Shown piece after piece: positions 9,582 through 17,448 of a stretch of 64,000 nt of DNA (position 1 is the stretch's first letter; the number at the start of each line of letters is the position of its first letter). The position numbers and the translations under genes were made by a program. This DNA is from CAVPHV01 sp963704825 (GTDB lineage: Bacteria; Actinomycetota; Acidimicrobiia; Spongiisociales; UBA5794): assembly GCA_963704825.1 (NCBI GenBank), contig CAVPHV010000001.1:124001-188000 (forward strand). Reading direction: 5' to 3'. The notes under the pieces were generated by a model that worked only from the letters and a program-made list of their open reading frames with translations, did not search any database and had not been told where the DNA came from.

Positions 9582-10783
9582 CAGGTCACCAGCCGCACGA
9601 AGCGACGCTTTCCGACCTGGAGCACTCCCCCGGCCAGGTCTGCGGCGGGAAGTTCCTCGGCCGTCACCCGCTCGCCGTTCAGTTTCACGGCACCCTGTGA
9701 GAGCATGCGGCGTCCCTCGCTGTTCGACGAAACCAGACCGGCTGAGTTCATGAGCAGCGGGAGGCGAATCGGGTCTTCTCCCGGGAGGGTGTACTCGGCG
9801 ATGTCCTTGGGAAGATCGTGCTGGCGGAAGAGCCGATCAAAGGCCGCCTCGGCGGCGATCGCCGCGTCGGCCCCGTGGTAGATGGTGACGATCTCTCTTC
9901 CCAACCGTCGTTTGGTCTCACCCGGGTGGAGGGCCCCCGAGGCCAGTCCGGCCTCGATCTCGGCGACCGCGGCGGCCGGCAAGCCCGCCGCCAACAGGAA
10001 CCACTCGCCCATCGCCTCGTCGGGAATGCTCATCGTCTTGCCGAACATCTCAGCAGGGTCGTCCTTGACCGAGATGTAGTTGCCCAGCGATTGGGACATC
10101 TTCTTCTTGCCGTCAATACCAACGAGGAGGGGGACCGTCATCACCATCTGACCGCGCTGACCGCGCCGCTCTTGGAGGTCGCGGCCGACCAAGTTGTTGA
10201 AGAGTTGGTCGCTGCCGCCAAGCTCGATGTCAGCCTCGACGGCCACGGAATCGGACGCCTGCAGCAACGGATACATGAACTCGATGAGCGAGATCGGCTG
10301 GTGGGTTTCCCAACGGTTTGTGAAGTCGTCGCGATCCATGATGCGCGACACCGTGAAGGTCGACGTCAGCTCCAACACGTCGTGCATGTCCATGGTCGCG
10401 AGCCATTCGCTATTCGGCCGAATCTCGAGCCGTTCGGGAAGGAGTAGCTCCTTGATCGTGTCGAGTACGCCACTCACGTTGGTGCCCACTTCGACCGCGT
10501 CAAGGCGGCGCCGGGTCTCATTCTTGCCCGAGGGGTCACCGACCTGGGCCGTGAAATCCCCGACAATCAGCACCCCGATATGCCCGCACTCCTGGAACTT
10601 GCGCAGGAGCCGAAACACGACGGCCCAACCGAGGGTGACATCGGGCGCGGTCGGATCCACGCCGAGCTTCACCCGGAGGGGTCGTCCTTCCTCGAGCCGC
10701 GCAAGGAGTTCTCCCTCCGGCACCAGCATGTCGATGCCATCCGTGAGGTACGCGTGCTGTTCTTTTGGGGTCATGGTGGTCAT
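9581..10783 (-). CDS. tyrS: Tyrosyl-tRNA synthetase
   Basis: A 400-residue class I aminoacyl-tRNA synthetase that charges tRNA-Tyr in the cytoplasm. It resembles the shorter TyrRS type seen in Thermus (LRVKLGVDPTAPD then VGDPSGKNETRRRL). Seen: a Rossmann ATP site, the class I signature KKMSQS (about residues 227-232), a Tyr/tRNA-binding GGSDQLFNNLVGRDLQ segment, and a C-terminal S4 RNA-binding domain from about residue 335. The HIGH-equivalent reads TLGW (residues 50-53), so both usual histidines are replaced. The ATG at 10783 is chosen because the family alignment begins shortly after; an in-frame ATG at 10816 and one at 10774 are alternatives. Confidence 0.93.
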   Translation of the reverse strand: MTTMTPKEQHAYLTDGIDMLVPEGELLARLEEGRPLRVKLGVDPTAPDVTLGWAVVFRLLRKFQECGHIGVLIVGDFTAQVGDPSGKNETRRRLDAVEVGTNVSGVLDTIKELLLPERLEIRPNSEWLATMDMHDVLELTSTFTVSRIMDRDDFTNRWETHQPISLIEFMYPLLQASDSVAVEADIELGGSDQLFNNLVGRDLQERRGQRGQMVMTVPLLVGIDGKKKMSQSLGNYISVKDDPAEMFGKTMSIPDEAMGEWFLLAAGLPAAAVAEIEAGLASGALHPGETKRRLGREIVTIYHGADAAIAAEAAFDRLFRQHDLPKDIAEYTLPGEDPIRLPLLMNSAGLVSSNSEGRRMLSQGAVKLNGERVTAEELPAADLAGGVLQVGKRRFVRLVT

Positions 10784-10841
10784 TACGCACCGAGGATACC
10801 CGGGTGGTTCCGCCATCCGAGGTCAGGGCCCCACGAGCCGC

Positions 10842-11396
10842 CTACCGGGCAACGACAAAACGCCACGGCTCCTCAATGGCCTTGGAGATGCCGACCCGGG
10901 GGGTGGCCAGCACGGTGTGGCGCTCGGCCAGGCTACCGGACAGCAGCCGAACCGGCCCATCGAGCACCGACGTTCCATCATGGTCACCGGTGACCCCAAG
11001 CGCTTCGCAGAGCTTCCCGGGCCCATCGGTCAGGTGGTCGATCCTGCCACGGCGGTGCTCGATCGTGCCGAGGCCCTCAGTGACGGTCCCGCCCCGAAGC
11101 AGCACCGCGTGGGGAACGCCGACGGCCCCAACCACGACATTCATGCACCAGTGCAGCCCATACGATCGATAGACGTACAGCGTCCCGGGTGGGCCAAACA
11201 TGGCTCCGTTGCGCGCCGTTCGGCCCCGGAATGCGTGGCTCGCCGGATCATCGGCACCGGCGTACGCCTCCACCTCGGTGATCGCCACCTCGGTCACGGC
11301 GCCGCCGAACTCCGTCCGCACCCTGCACCCGAGTAGTCGGCGCGCTACCCCAAATACCGAACCGGCCAGGAGTTGGTCGGCTGAGTCGCTCGCCAA
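10842..11396 (-). CDS. DNA-3-methyladenine glycosylase (AAG/MPG family)
   Basis: A 184-residue base-excision repair enzyme that removes alkylated purines such as 3-methyladenine. The family pattern is clear: LARRLLGC-like start (VARRLLGCRV), EVEAYAG, D-P-ASHAFRG-R-T-RN, MFGPPGTLYVYRSYGLHWCMNVV and a C-terminal RVGI segment. The catalytic Glu lies in TEVEAYAG. TTG start at 11396, with GGAGA upstream inside the end of argF, so the gene follows argF by 3 nt and is probably co-translated. Full length for the family. Confidence 0.9.
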   Translation of the reverse strand: MASDSADQLLAGSVFGVARRLLGCRVRTEFGGAVTEVAITEVEAYAGADDPASHAFRGRTARNGAMFGPPGTLYVYRSYGLHWCMNVVVGAVGVPHAVLLRGGTVTEGLGTIEHRRGRIDHLTDGPGKLCEALGVTGDHDGTSVLDGPVRLLSGSLAERHTVLATPRVGISKAIEEPWRFVVAR

Positions 11397-11399
11397 GGA

Positions 11400-12320
11400 T
11401 CAGTCTCCGGTTCCGGTCAGGTGCAGCAGGAGCGCCTTGAAGGCGTGCATGCGATTCTCGGCCTGGTCGAACACAAATGAACGCTCGTGCTCGATCACCT
11501 CGTGGGTCAGCTCCTCGCCACGATGGGCCGGTAGGCAGTGGAGGAAGATGGCGTCGGCGGCTGCTTCGCCAAAGAGCATCTCGTTCACCTGGAACGGCTG
11601 GAAGAGGGCGAGACGGGCCGCGGCCTCGGCTTCCTGCCCCATCGACGTCCAGACGTCCGTATAGACCACGTCGGCGCCGGCAACCCCGGCAATCGGGTCG
11701 TTGGTCACGGTGATGCTGCCACCATGAGCTGTGGCGATTTCGGTGGCTTCTGCAGTGATGCTGCCCAACGGCTCGTATCCGGCTGGAGCCGCCACCCTGA
11801 TGTGCATTCCCGACATGGCTCCACCGAGCATCAAGGAATGGCACACGTTGTTGCCGTCGCCGACATAGGTGAGGACGGTTCCCGGCAGCAGCCGATGCTC
11901 GGCGACGGTTTGCAGATCCGCCAGAGCTTGGCATGGGTGGCTGAGATCGGAAAGCAGATTGATCACGGGCGCCTCAGAACTTGCGGCGACACCGACCAAG
12001 TTGCCGTGATCGAAGACTCGGAACGCGAGGACGTCGAGGTAGCGATCGAGTACTCGGCCGACGTCCTCAACGGCCTCGCGTTTGCCCAGCCCGACCTCGT
12101 CTTGCTTGAGGACCACGGGGTGGGCGCCCAGGTCAACTGTCGCGACCTCGCACGAGACCCGGGTCCGAGTCGAAGGCTTCTCAAAGAACAGGCCGACCTT
12201 GCGGCCGGCGAGCCGCCCGGCATATCGCCCGGGGTTGGCCTTCGCGTCGGCCGCCAGTCGCAGCACCTCAGCCAATCCGTCGGTGCCGAGGTCGGTCACC
12301 ATCAGGTAGTCGTTGCCCAT
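11400..12320 (-). CDS. argF: Ornithine carbamoyltransferase
   Basis: A 306-residue enzyme that makes citrulline from ornithine and carbamoyl phosphate (arginine synthesis). Carbamoyl phosphate would come from CarAB at 31-36 kb. Seen: the carbamoyl-phosphate site STRTR (in KPSTRTRVS), the HPCQALADLQT segment, the ornithine loop DVWTSMGQE and the conserved HCLPAHRG near the C terminus. All are OTCase rather than aspartate-transcarbamylase signatures. The start is fixed by AAGGAGG 4-5 nt before the ATG at 12320. No other arg genes lie in the window; argF sits alone between pheT and mpg. Confidence 0.95.
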   Translation of the reverse strand: MGNDYLMVTDLGTDGLAEVLRLAADAKANPGRYAGRLAGRKVGLFFEKPSTRTRVSCEVATVDLGAHPVVLKQDEVGLGKREAVEDVGRVLDRYLDVLAFRVFDHGNLVGVAASSEAPVINLLSDLSHPCQALADLQTVAEHRLLPGTVLTYVGDGNNVCHSLMLGGAMSGMHIRVAAPAGYEPLGSITAEATEIATAHGGSITVTNDPIAGVAGADVVYTDVWTSMGQEAEAAARLALFQPFQVNEMLFGEAAADAIFLHCLPAHRGEELTHEVIEHERSFVFDQAENRMHAFKALLLHLTGTGD

Positions 12321-12359
12321 CAGGCCTCCTTGTTGTTTGAGCAAGCAGTACACGCGGCG

Positions 12360-14756
12360 TCAGGTGGCGCCGCGCAATGTTGCGCCGAGCTCTGCAGCCC
12401 TTTCGATCATCTTCCTTCGTTCAGCGGCCACTTCGTCACCGCTCAGGGTGCGATCCTGAGCCCGCAGGCGATAGCGGAAGGCGACAGCTCGCAGCCCGGT
12501 ATCCGGATCGCGGTAGTCGTCGAAGACCCGAGCCCGCTCGATCAGCGGAGAAACCGCAGTGGTGCTGCTGATCAGATCTGCCGCTGCCAGGTCCGCCGCA
12601 ACCTCGAACGAGAGATCGAAGTCGACGTGCGGGAAAGTCGAAACGGGCGCCATTTGAGCGTTGGGCTGGAGCGCCACGAGTTGGGCCAGGTCGAGTTCAA
12701 CGATGGCGACGCGGCCAGCCAACTCATACAGTTCGGCGACCGCAGGATGAAGCTCGCCGGCGACGCCGATGACGTTGCCGTCGACCATGAGCTCCGCACT
12801 GCGGGTTGGGTGGAAGCCCGATGGTGATGCCGGGCGGCGCTCGACGGCGACCCCGAGGGCAGCGGCCAGGGCGGACACCACGGCGAATGCGGTGCTCGCG
12901 TCGGCGTCCTCCGGACGGCTCCCAAGGTGCGAAATGCCGAACGGTCCGGTGATGGCGATGCCGAGTCGGAGCGGCTGGTCCGGCACTCGGGGGTCGTCCT
13001 GCCACGGGCTGGCGAAGAAGACTCGGGCCGTTTCGAACAGACCAACCTGCTCACTTCCCCGGTTTCGATTGTCCCGCAGGTTCTTGAGCAAGCCGGGCAA
13101 CAAGCTCTGGCGCAACATAGCGAGGTCGTCACGCAGCGGATTCCTGACGGTGACGACGCCCTCCGGGTCGCCGGCGCCGTCGACGACGCCGAACGCGACA
13201 AGGTCGTCCGCACCTACGAATGGAAGGTTCATGGCTTGGTAGAGCCCTTGGCCGCGGAGCAGATCATGCACCCGGCGCACCCTGGCCTGCTCGGGGGTCA
13301 GGCCCCCGGCGGGGCCTGTCGGAAGGGTGGCCGCAAACGTGTCGTAGTCGGCCAGCCTGGCCAGCTCCTCGATGAGGTCGGCCGGCCGGGTGAGATCCCG
13401 CCGGTACGTCGGCACGGTTACCACCAAATCGCCTCCGTGGGCAACCACGTCGAGATCAAGTCGCCGCAACAACGCCGCGGACCATTCCGGGGTGAACCGA
13501 TCATCGAGGATGCGTTGCGCGTCCGAGATCGGGAGCACAACCGTCCACGGTTCCGCCGGATTCACTATCACGTCGATCGCTCCGTCGAGGATCGACGCTC
13601 CGCTGATCTCGGCGAGCAGTTTGCAGGCGCGGTCGTCGGCGTCCGGTGCGAGGTTTGGATCGACGCCACGCTCAAAGCGAGACGAAGCCTCCGAGCGCAG
13701 ATCATGACGCCGTGACGTATACATGACGGTCGCCGGGTTCCACGAGGCAGCCTCCATCAACACTCTCGTGGTCGTGTCGCTCACCTCGGAACGAGCTCCT
13801 CCCATCACGGCGGCGAGCGATGTAGGCCCTTCGGCGTCGACGATCACCAGGTCTTGAGCGATCAGTTTTCGCTCGACATCGTCGAGTGTCACCAAAGTCT
13901 CACCGTCCACGGCCCACCGAACCTCGAGGGTGTCGCCCGCGATCTGAGCCGCGTCGAAGGCGTGGAGCGGATGACCCATTTCCAACATCACGTAGTTCGA
14001 GACGTCGACGACATTGGAAATGGCGCGGATTCCCGCCTTGCGGAGTCGCTCCCTCATCCACAACGGCGACGGGCCGACTTCGACATCGATCAGTTCCCGA
14101 GCGACGAACCGGTTGCAGCCGTCGGGGGCGGAAACCGTCACGGCCGTCGCCGGCTTGCCGGGCACGGTCACCAATGAGAGGTCGGGGGCGCGATATTCCA
14201 CGTCGAACCAGGCAGCCAACTCGCGGGCCACACCGATCATGCCCATTACGTCGGGGCGGTTGTTGGTGATCTCGAGTTCGTACACCACGTCGGGTAGTTC
14301 GAGGGTGGTTTCGAATGGAACGCCAAGTGGCGTGGCCGGGTCGAGCACCATGATGCCCTCGTGCAATTCTCCGAGACCGAGCTCACGTTCGGAGCAGATC
14401 ATCCCGTGTGACTCCACACCACGTATGGCGCGCGTCCCGATCTCGAAGCCTCCGGGGAGCACGGCGCCGGGCACCGCGACCGGAACCACGGCGCCTTCGT
14501 CGAAGTTCCACGCGCCGCAGATGATCTGCTGGAGGTCGCCATCGCCAAGGTCGACATGAGTGACTCTGACCGCGTCGGCGTTGGGGTGCGCCTCGATCCG
14601 CACAACCCGACCGACGACGACATCAGTCCACCCGGTGGTGATCTCCTCGACGTCTTCGACGGCATGGCCCAGCATGTCGAAGGCGCGGCTCAGTTCGCCC
14701 CGGTCCGTGGTTGGGAGGTCGATGTAGTCCTGTAGCCATTGCAGTGATACGCGCAT
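12360..14756 (-). CDS. pheT: Phenylalanyl-tRNA synthetase beta subunit
   Basis: A 798-residue subunit of the heterotetrameric PheRS, which charges tRNA-Phe. It starts MRVSLQWLQDYIDLP, a typical pheT N terminus. Domains in order: an EMAP-II-like tRNA-binding OB fold (about 40-150), B3/B4 editing domain (about 210-380), B5 DNA-binding-like fold (about 410-475), a pseudo-catalytic core, and the FDX-ACB anticodon-binding domain in the last 95 residues (VSTFPHVDFDLSFEV...DRTLSGDEV). It starts 4 nt after pheS and shares its attenuated transcript. Full length. Confidence 0.96.
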   Translation of the reverse strand: MRVSLQWLQDYIDLPTTDRGELSRAFDMLGHAVEDVEEITTGWTDVVVGRVVRIEAHPNADAVRVTHVDLGDGDLQQIICGAWNFDEGAVVPVAVPGAVLPGGFEIGTRAIRGVESHGMICSERELGLGELHEGIMVLDPATPLGVPFETTLELPDVVYELEITNNRPDVMGMIGVARELAAWFDVEYRAPDLSLVTVPGKPATAVTVSAPDGCNRFVARELIDVEVGPSPLWMRERLRKAGIRAISNVVDVSNYVMLEMGHPLHAFDAAQIAGDTLEVRWAVDGETLVTLDDVERKLIAQDLVIVDAEGPTSLAAVMGGARSEVSDTTTRVLMEAASWNPATVMYTSRRHDLRSEASSRFERGVDPNLAPDADDRACKLLAEISGASILDGAIDVIVNPAEPWTVVLPISDAQRILDDRFTPEWSAALLRRLDLDVVAHGGDLVVTVPTYRRDLTRPADLIEELARLADYDTFAATLPTGPAGGLTPEQARVRRVHDLLRGQGLYQAMNLPFVGADDLVAFGVVDGAGDPEGVVTVRNPLRDDLAMLRQSLLPGLLKNLRDNRNRGSEQVGLFETARVFFASPWQDDPRVPDQPLRLGIAITGPFGISHLGSRPEDADASTAFAVVSALAAALGVAVERRPASPSGFHPTRSAELMVDGNVIGVAGELHPAVAELYELAGRVAIVELDLAQLVALQPNAQMAPVSTFPHVDFDLSFEVAADLAAADLISSTTAVSPLIERARVFDDYRDPDTGLRAVAFRYRLRAQDRTLSGDEVAAERRKMIERAAELGATLRGAT

Positions 14757-14760
14757 TTGT

Positions 14761-15843
14761 CTATCCCGGGAACTGTCGGAGGAAGCGGAGGTCGTTGTCG
14801 ATGAAGTGCCTGATCGAATCGATGCCGTGACGGACCATGGCCAGGCGCTCAACGCCCATCCCAAAGGCAAAGCCGGTCACTTCGTTGGGGTCGTAGCCGA
14901 CGGCCTCGAACACATGGGGATCGACCAACCCGCACCCGAGCATCTCGAGCCAGCCGACCCCCTTGCATACCCGGCAGCCGGTCTCGCCGCCATCGCAGTT
15001 GAAACACGACACGTCGAGTTCGGCTGATGGCTCGGTGAACGGGAAGTAGTGCGGTCGCAGCCGCACTTGCGTCGTCTCGCCGAAGAACCGCCTGGCGAAC
15101 TCGGCGAGGGTCCCCTTGAGATCCGAGAACGTGATCGCGGTGTCAACCGCCAGACCCTCGATCTGGTGAAAAGCCGGCAGGTGCGTGGCATCGATCGTGT
15201 CGTTGCGGTACGCCCGGCCCGGAGCCACGATGTAGATCGGTGGATCGTGGGTTTCCATGTAGCGTGCCTGGACGGGCGAGGTGTGCGCCCGCAGCAACAA
15301 TTCGTCGCTCGGGTCACCGTAGTCCACATACATGGTGTCGGATTCGAGCCGACCGGGGTGGTCGGGCGGGGTGTTGAGGGCGTCGAAGTTGTACCAGGCC
15401 AGTTCAGCTTCCGGGCCTTCGGCAACGTGGTACCCGAGCCCGATGAAGATGTCGCACACCTCGTCCATCACCTGCTGGATGAGGTGGAGCCCGCCCGCCG
15501 GGAGCACTTGACGGTCGACGGTGACGTCGATCGCCTCGGCCACCAGACGGCCCGCCTGAGCTTCGGCCTGGAGTTCGTCGCGTCGCTGGGCAATGGCGCC
15601 CTGCACGGTCTCGAACACGTCGTTGATCATCCGTCCGGCGTCGCGGCGTTCTTCGGCCGGGAGTGAACCCAGCGAACGACGGGCTCCGGCGATCTCAGAG
15701 TCGCGTCCGATCGCGTCGGACTCCGCCGTAGCGAGGTCGTCAAGTGAGGCCGCCGCGGCGACAGCGTCGAGCGCGGCCGACTGCAACGTTTCGAGGTTCT
15801 CTGCAAGACCCATGCGGCGAGTCAGGTTAGTCGTGGGTTCCAT
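14761..15843 (-). CDS. pheS: Phenylalanyl-tRNA synthetase alpha subunit
   Basis: A 360-residue catalytic subunit of PheRS. Seen: an N-terminal coiled-coil arm (about 15-100), then class II core motifs GYHVAEGPE, motif 2 (GRAYRNDTIDATHLPAFHQIEGL), a CxxC...CxxC zinc-like insert (SCFNCDGGETGCRVCKGVGW) and motif 3 (GFAFGMGVERLAMVRHGI). The ATG at 15843 is chosen: GGACATTGGAG lies just upstream, while a second ATG at 15813 has no ribosome site. A leader peptide and terminator lie 45-165 nt upstream, so expression is probably attenuated by phenylalanine supply. Confidence 0.95.
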   Translation of the reverse strand: MEPTTNLTRRMGLAENLETLQSAALDAVAAAASLDDLATAESDAIGRDSEIAGARRSLGSLPAEERRDAGRMINDVFETVQGAIAQRRDELQAEAQAGRLVAEAIDVTVDRQVLPAGGLHLIQQVMDEVCDIFIGLGYHVAEGPEAELAWYNFDALNTPPDHPGRLESDTMYVDYGDPSDELLLRAHTSPVQARYMETHDPPIYIVAPGRAYRNDTIDATHLPAFHQIEGLAVDTAITFSDLKGTLAEFARRFFGETTQVRLRPHYFPFTEPSAELDVSCFNCDGGETGCRVCKGVGWLEMLGCGLVDPHVFEAVGYDPNEVTGFAFGMGVERLAMVRHGIDSIRHFIDNDLRFLRQFPG

Positions 15844-15880
15844 GGCTCCAATGTCCTGTTGCCGGCGAGCCGCTCCAGAC

Positions 15881-15910
15881 GACAAAGAGCCCGGAGCTTC
15901 GGCTCCGGGC
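15881..15910 (-). terminator. Attenuator (intrinsic terminator) ahead of pheS
   Basis: A perfect 9-bp GC-rich stem (GCCCGGAGC with GCTCCGGGC, 15902-15910 and 15889-15897) with a CGAA loop, followed in the RNA by UCUUUGUC. The left arm can instead pair with GCUCGGGC at 15955-15962 (8 bp, one bulge), which would stop the terminator forming. That upstream arm also forms its own 5-bp hairpin with GAGCC at 15967-15971. Confidence 0.72.
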
Positions 15911-15932
15911 GGATGCGGTGGTGGCGATGAGA

Positions 15933-16007
15933 TCAGACGCTGCCAGCACGATTCGCCCGAGCCGGGGGCTCGATAAACGCGAAGCGGCTGGGATTTACAG
16001 TGATCAC
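15933..16007 (-). CDS. Putative Phe leader peptide of the pheST attenuator
   Basis: A 24-codon reading frame with a GTG start and an ATAGGG ribosome site 7 nt upstream. The peptide begins MITVNPSRFAFIEPPAR and holds two Phe codons (15981-15983 and 15975-15977) just before the first hairpin arm. A ribosome waiting for Phe-tRNA there would cover GAGCC (15967-15971) and free the antiterminator arm. The frame starts 10 nt after the trmH stop and ends 23 nt before the terminator stem. Position between the rplT/trmH genes and pheS mirrors E. coli pheM, though the sequence differs and only two Phe codons are present. Translation is not proven. Confidence 0.62.
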   Translation of the reverse strand: MITVNPSRFAFIEPPARANRAGSV

Positions 16008-16016
16008 GGTGCGACC

Positions 16017-16781
16017 CTATCGCAGCGAGGGCCGCGGCACAAGACGCCTGCGCTCGTACATGGCGATGGATGCGGCAACGGCGGCATTGAGGCTCTCCGC
16101 GCCGCCGGGCATTGGGAGCGTGACGGCGAACTCCGCCCGGGCGACAACGGCGGCCGGGAGGCCTTGGGGTTCGCTCCCTACGAGGAAGGCAATGGGGGCG
16201 TCGGGCGGGAGGGTGTTGATGGGCACGCCGTCTGACACGGTGAGCGCCGCGATCCGACACCCGGCACCTTCGAGTGCGCCTACAGGGTCGTCGCCCAACT
16301 CGACCAGAGGTACCCGGAAGTGCCCCCCGGCCCCCGAACGGAGGACTTTTGGTGACCAGGCGTCGACCGTGTTCGTGCCGACGCCAATCTGGAAGTCAAA
16401 CGCGCCGGCGGAGCGGATAATCGTGCCGGCGTTGCCCGGATCGGCCACTCCAACCAGGGCCACGGTGTCGCGGCGTGCCGGGGTGGGTGCCGTCGGGATC
16501 TGCAGAACGGCGACAGGGCCTCTCGGATGTTCGGTGCCTGCGAGCTTGGCGAGGATCTGGGGCGTCACATCGACAACCTCGGTATCCCCCACCAGGTCGC
16601 GCCATGGGGCAATCCGGTCGGCATCGGTCGTGTAGACGACGGTCACTTCGGCACCGGAGGCCAAGGCTTCGGCAACGAGGTGCGGCCCTTCGAGCAGCGT
16701 GGAGCCGGTTGCAGCCCGTCGCCGGGACCGGTGCAGTTTGGCTGCAGCCACAATCTGGGGGTTCTGAGGAGAGGTGATCAT
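16017..16781 (-). CDS. TrmH/SpoU-family RNA 2'-O-methyltransferase
   Basis: A 254-residue SPOUT enzyme using S-adenosylmethionine, probably modifying rRNA (23S Gm2251-like) or tRNA. The N-terminal substrate-binding domain (ITSPQNPQI...LLEGPHLVAEAL) is followed by the trefoil-knot catalytic domain with motif 1 (GVADPGNAGTIIRSAGAF), motif 2 (FLVGSEPQGLPAA) and motif 3 (LPMPGGAESLNAAVAASI). These are intact. ATG start at 16781. It lies after rplT and before pheS, a common arrangement, and a strong hairpin separates it from rplT. Confidence 0.9.
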   Translation of the reverse strand: MITSPQNPQIVAAAKLHRSRRRAATGSTLLEGPHLVAEALASGAEVTVVYTTDADRIAPWRDLVGDTEVVDVTPQILAKLAGTEHPRGPVAVLQIPTAPTPARRDTVALVGVADPGNAGTIIRSAGAFDFQIGVGTNTVDAWSPKVLRSGAGGHFRVPLVELGDDPVGALEGAGCRIAALTVSDGVPINTLPPDAPIAFLVGSEPQGLPAAVVARAEFAVTLPMPGGAESLNAAVAASIAMYERRRLVPRPSLR

Positions 16782-16829
16782 CGTGCTGCGCTCCGTCTCC
16801 TCAGCGTCCCGACTGGGGTACCCAATACA

Positions 16830-16860
16830 AACGGCGGCCGGGTTCCCTCCGGCCGCCGTT
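16830..16860 (-). terminator. Strong hairpin between rplT and trmH
   Basis: A perfect 12-bp inverted repeat (16830-16841 and 16849-16860, AACGGCGGCCGG/CCGGCCGCCGTT) with a 7-nt loop, followed in the RNA by UGUAUUGG. It could end most infC-rpmI-rplT transcripts or act as a partial terminator or 3' stabiliser, since trmH and pheST follow on the same strand. Confidence 0.7.
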
Positions 16861-16874
16861 GCGCTTCGTTGACT

Positions 16875-17231
16875 TCACTCGGCTGCTGCAGTCGCCACCG
16901 CAACGAGCTTGGAGAACGCATCGGGATCGTTGACCGCCATGTCGGCGAGCATCTTGCGATCCACATCCACGTCGGCGGCCTTGAGGCCGGCGATCATCTG
17001 TGAGTAGGTCGACCCGTTGAGCCGGGCGGCTGCGTTGATGCGCATGATCCACAGACGGCGGAAGTCGCCCTTGCGAGCCCGGCGGTCGCGATAGGCGTAC
17101 TGCATCGAGTTGAGCGTTTGCTCGCGGGCCGTGCGGTATCGGCGGCTCCGCGCCCCGGTGTAACCCGAGGCACGTTCCATGACCTTACGGCGCTTCTTGC
17201 GTGCATTGACTGCGCGTTTGACCCTTGCCAT
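16875..17231 (-). CDS. rplT: 50S ribosomal protein L20
   Basis: A 118-residue L20, needed early in 50S assembly. The N terminus MARVKRAVNARKKRRKVM, the segment GYTGARSRRYRTAREQ and the RRLWIMRINAAAR core are all characteristic. The start at 17231 follows AGGAGGAGA. In other bacteria L20 represses its own operon by binding the leader or mRNA; no L20-specific binding site was identified here. Follows rpmI by 10 nt in the infC-rpmI-rplT operon. Confidence 0.97.
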   Translation of the reverse strand: MARVKRAVNARKKRRKVMERASGYTGARSRRYRTAREQTLNSMQYAYRDRRARKGDFRRLWIMRINAAARLNGSTYSQMIAGLKAADVDVDRKMLADMAVNDPDAFSKLVAVATAAAE

Positions 17232-17241
17232 GTCTCTCCTC

Positions 17242-17436
17242 CTACCTACCGAGCAAGCGCCCGGCCCGCTTGGCGTCACCGCCGGTGAGTGTGGTCATGC
17301 CCTTGGCACGTCGCCACCGGCGGGCGTTGCGCTTGTGTCGGTTGTGGACATGCCACGCATTGCGATGACGAATCTTGCCGCTGCCGGTGACTTTCATCCG
17401 CTTGGCAGCGCCCTTGTGTGTCTTCTGTTTCGGCAC
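17242..17436 (-). CDS. rpmI: 50S ribosomal protein L35
   Basis: A 64-residue, very basic L35. MPKQKTHKGAAKRMKVTGSG is the family N terminus, and HRNAWHVHNRHKRNARR follows. GTG start at 17436 with AGGAG upstream. It lies between infC and rplT as in most bacteria. Confidence 0.96.
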   Translation of the reverse strand: MPKQKTHKGAAKRMKVTGSGKIRHRNAWHVHNRHKRNARRWRRAKGMTTLTGGDAKRAGRLLGR

Positions 17437-17448
17437 GCTCTCACGCTC

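Noticed and set aside
15843..16260. Long N-terminal extension of pheS
   Set aside because: The frame is open through the leader and trmH, but the translation is Arg/Pro/His-rich noise and would cross the terminator; family alignment begins near 15843.
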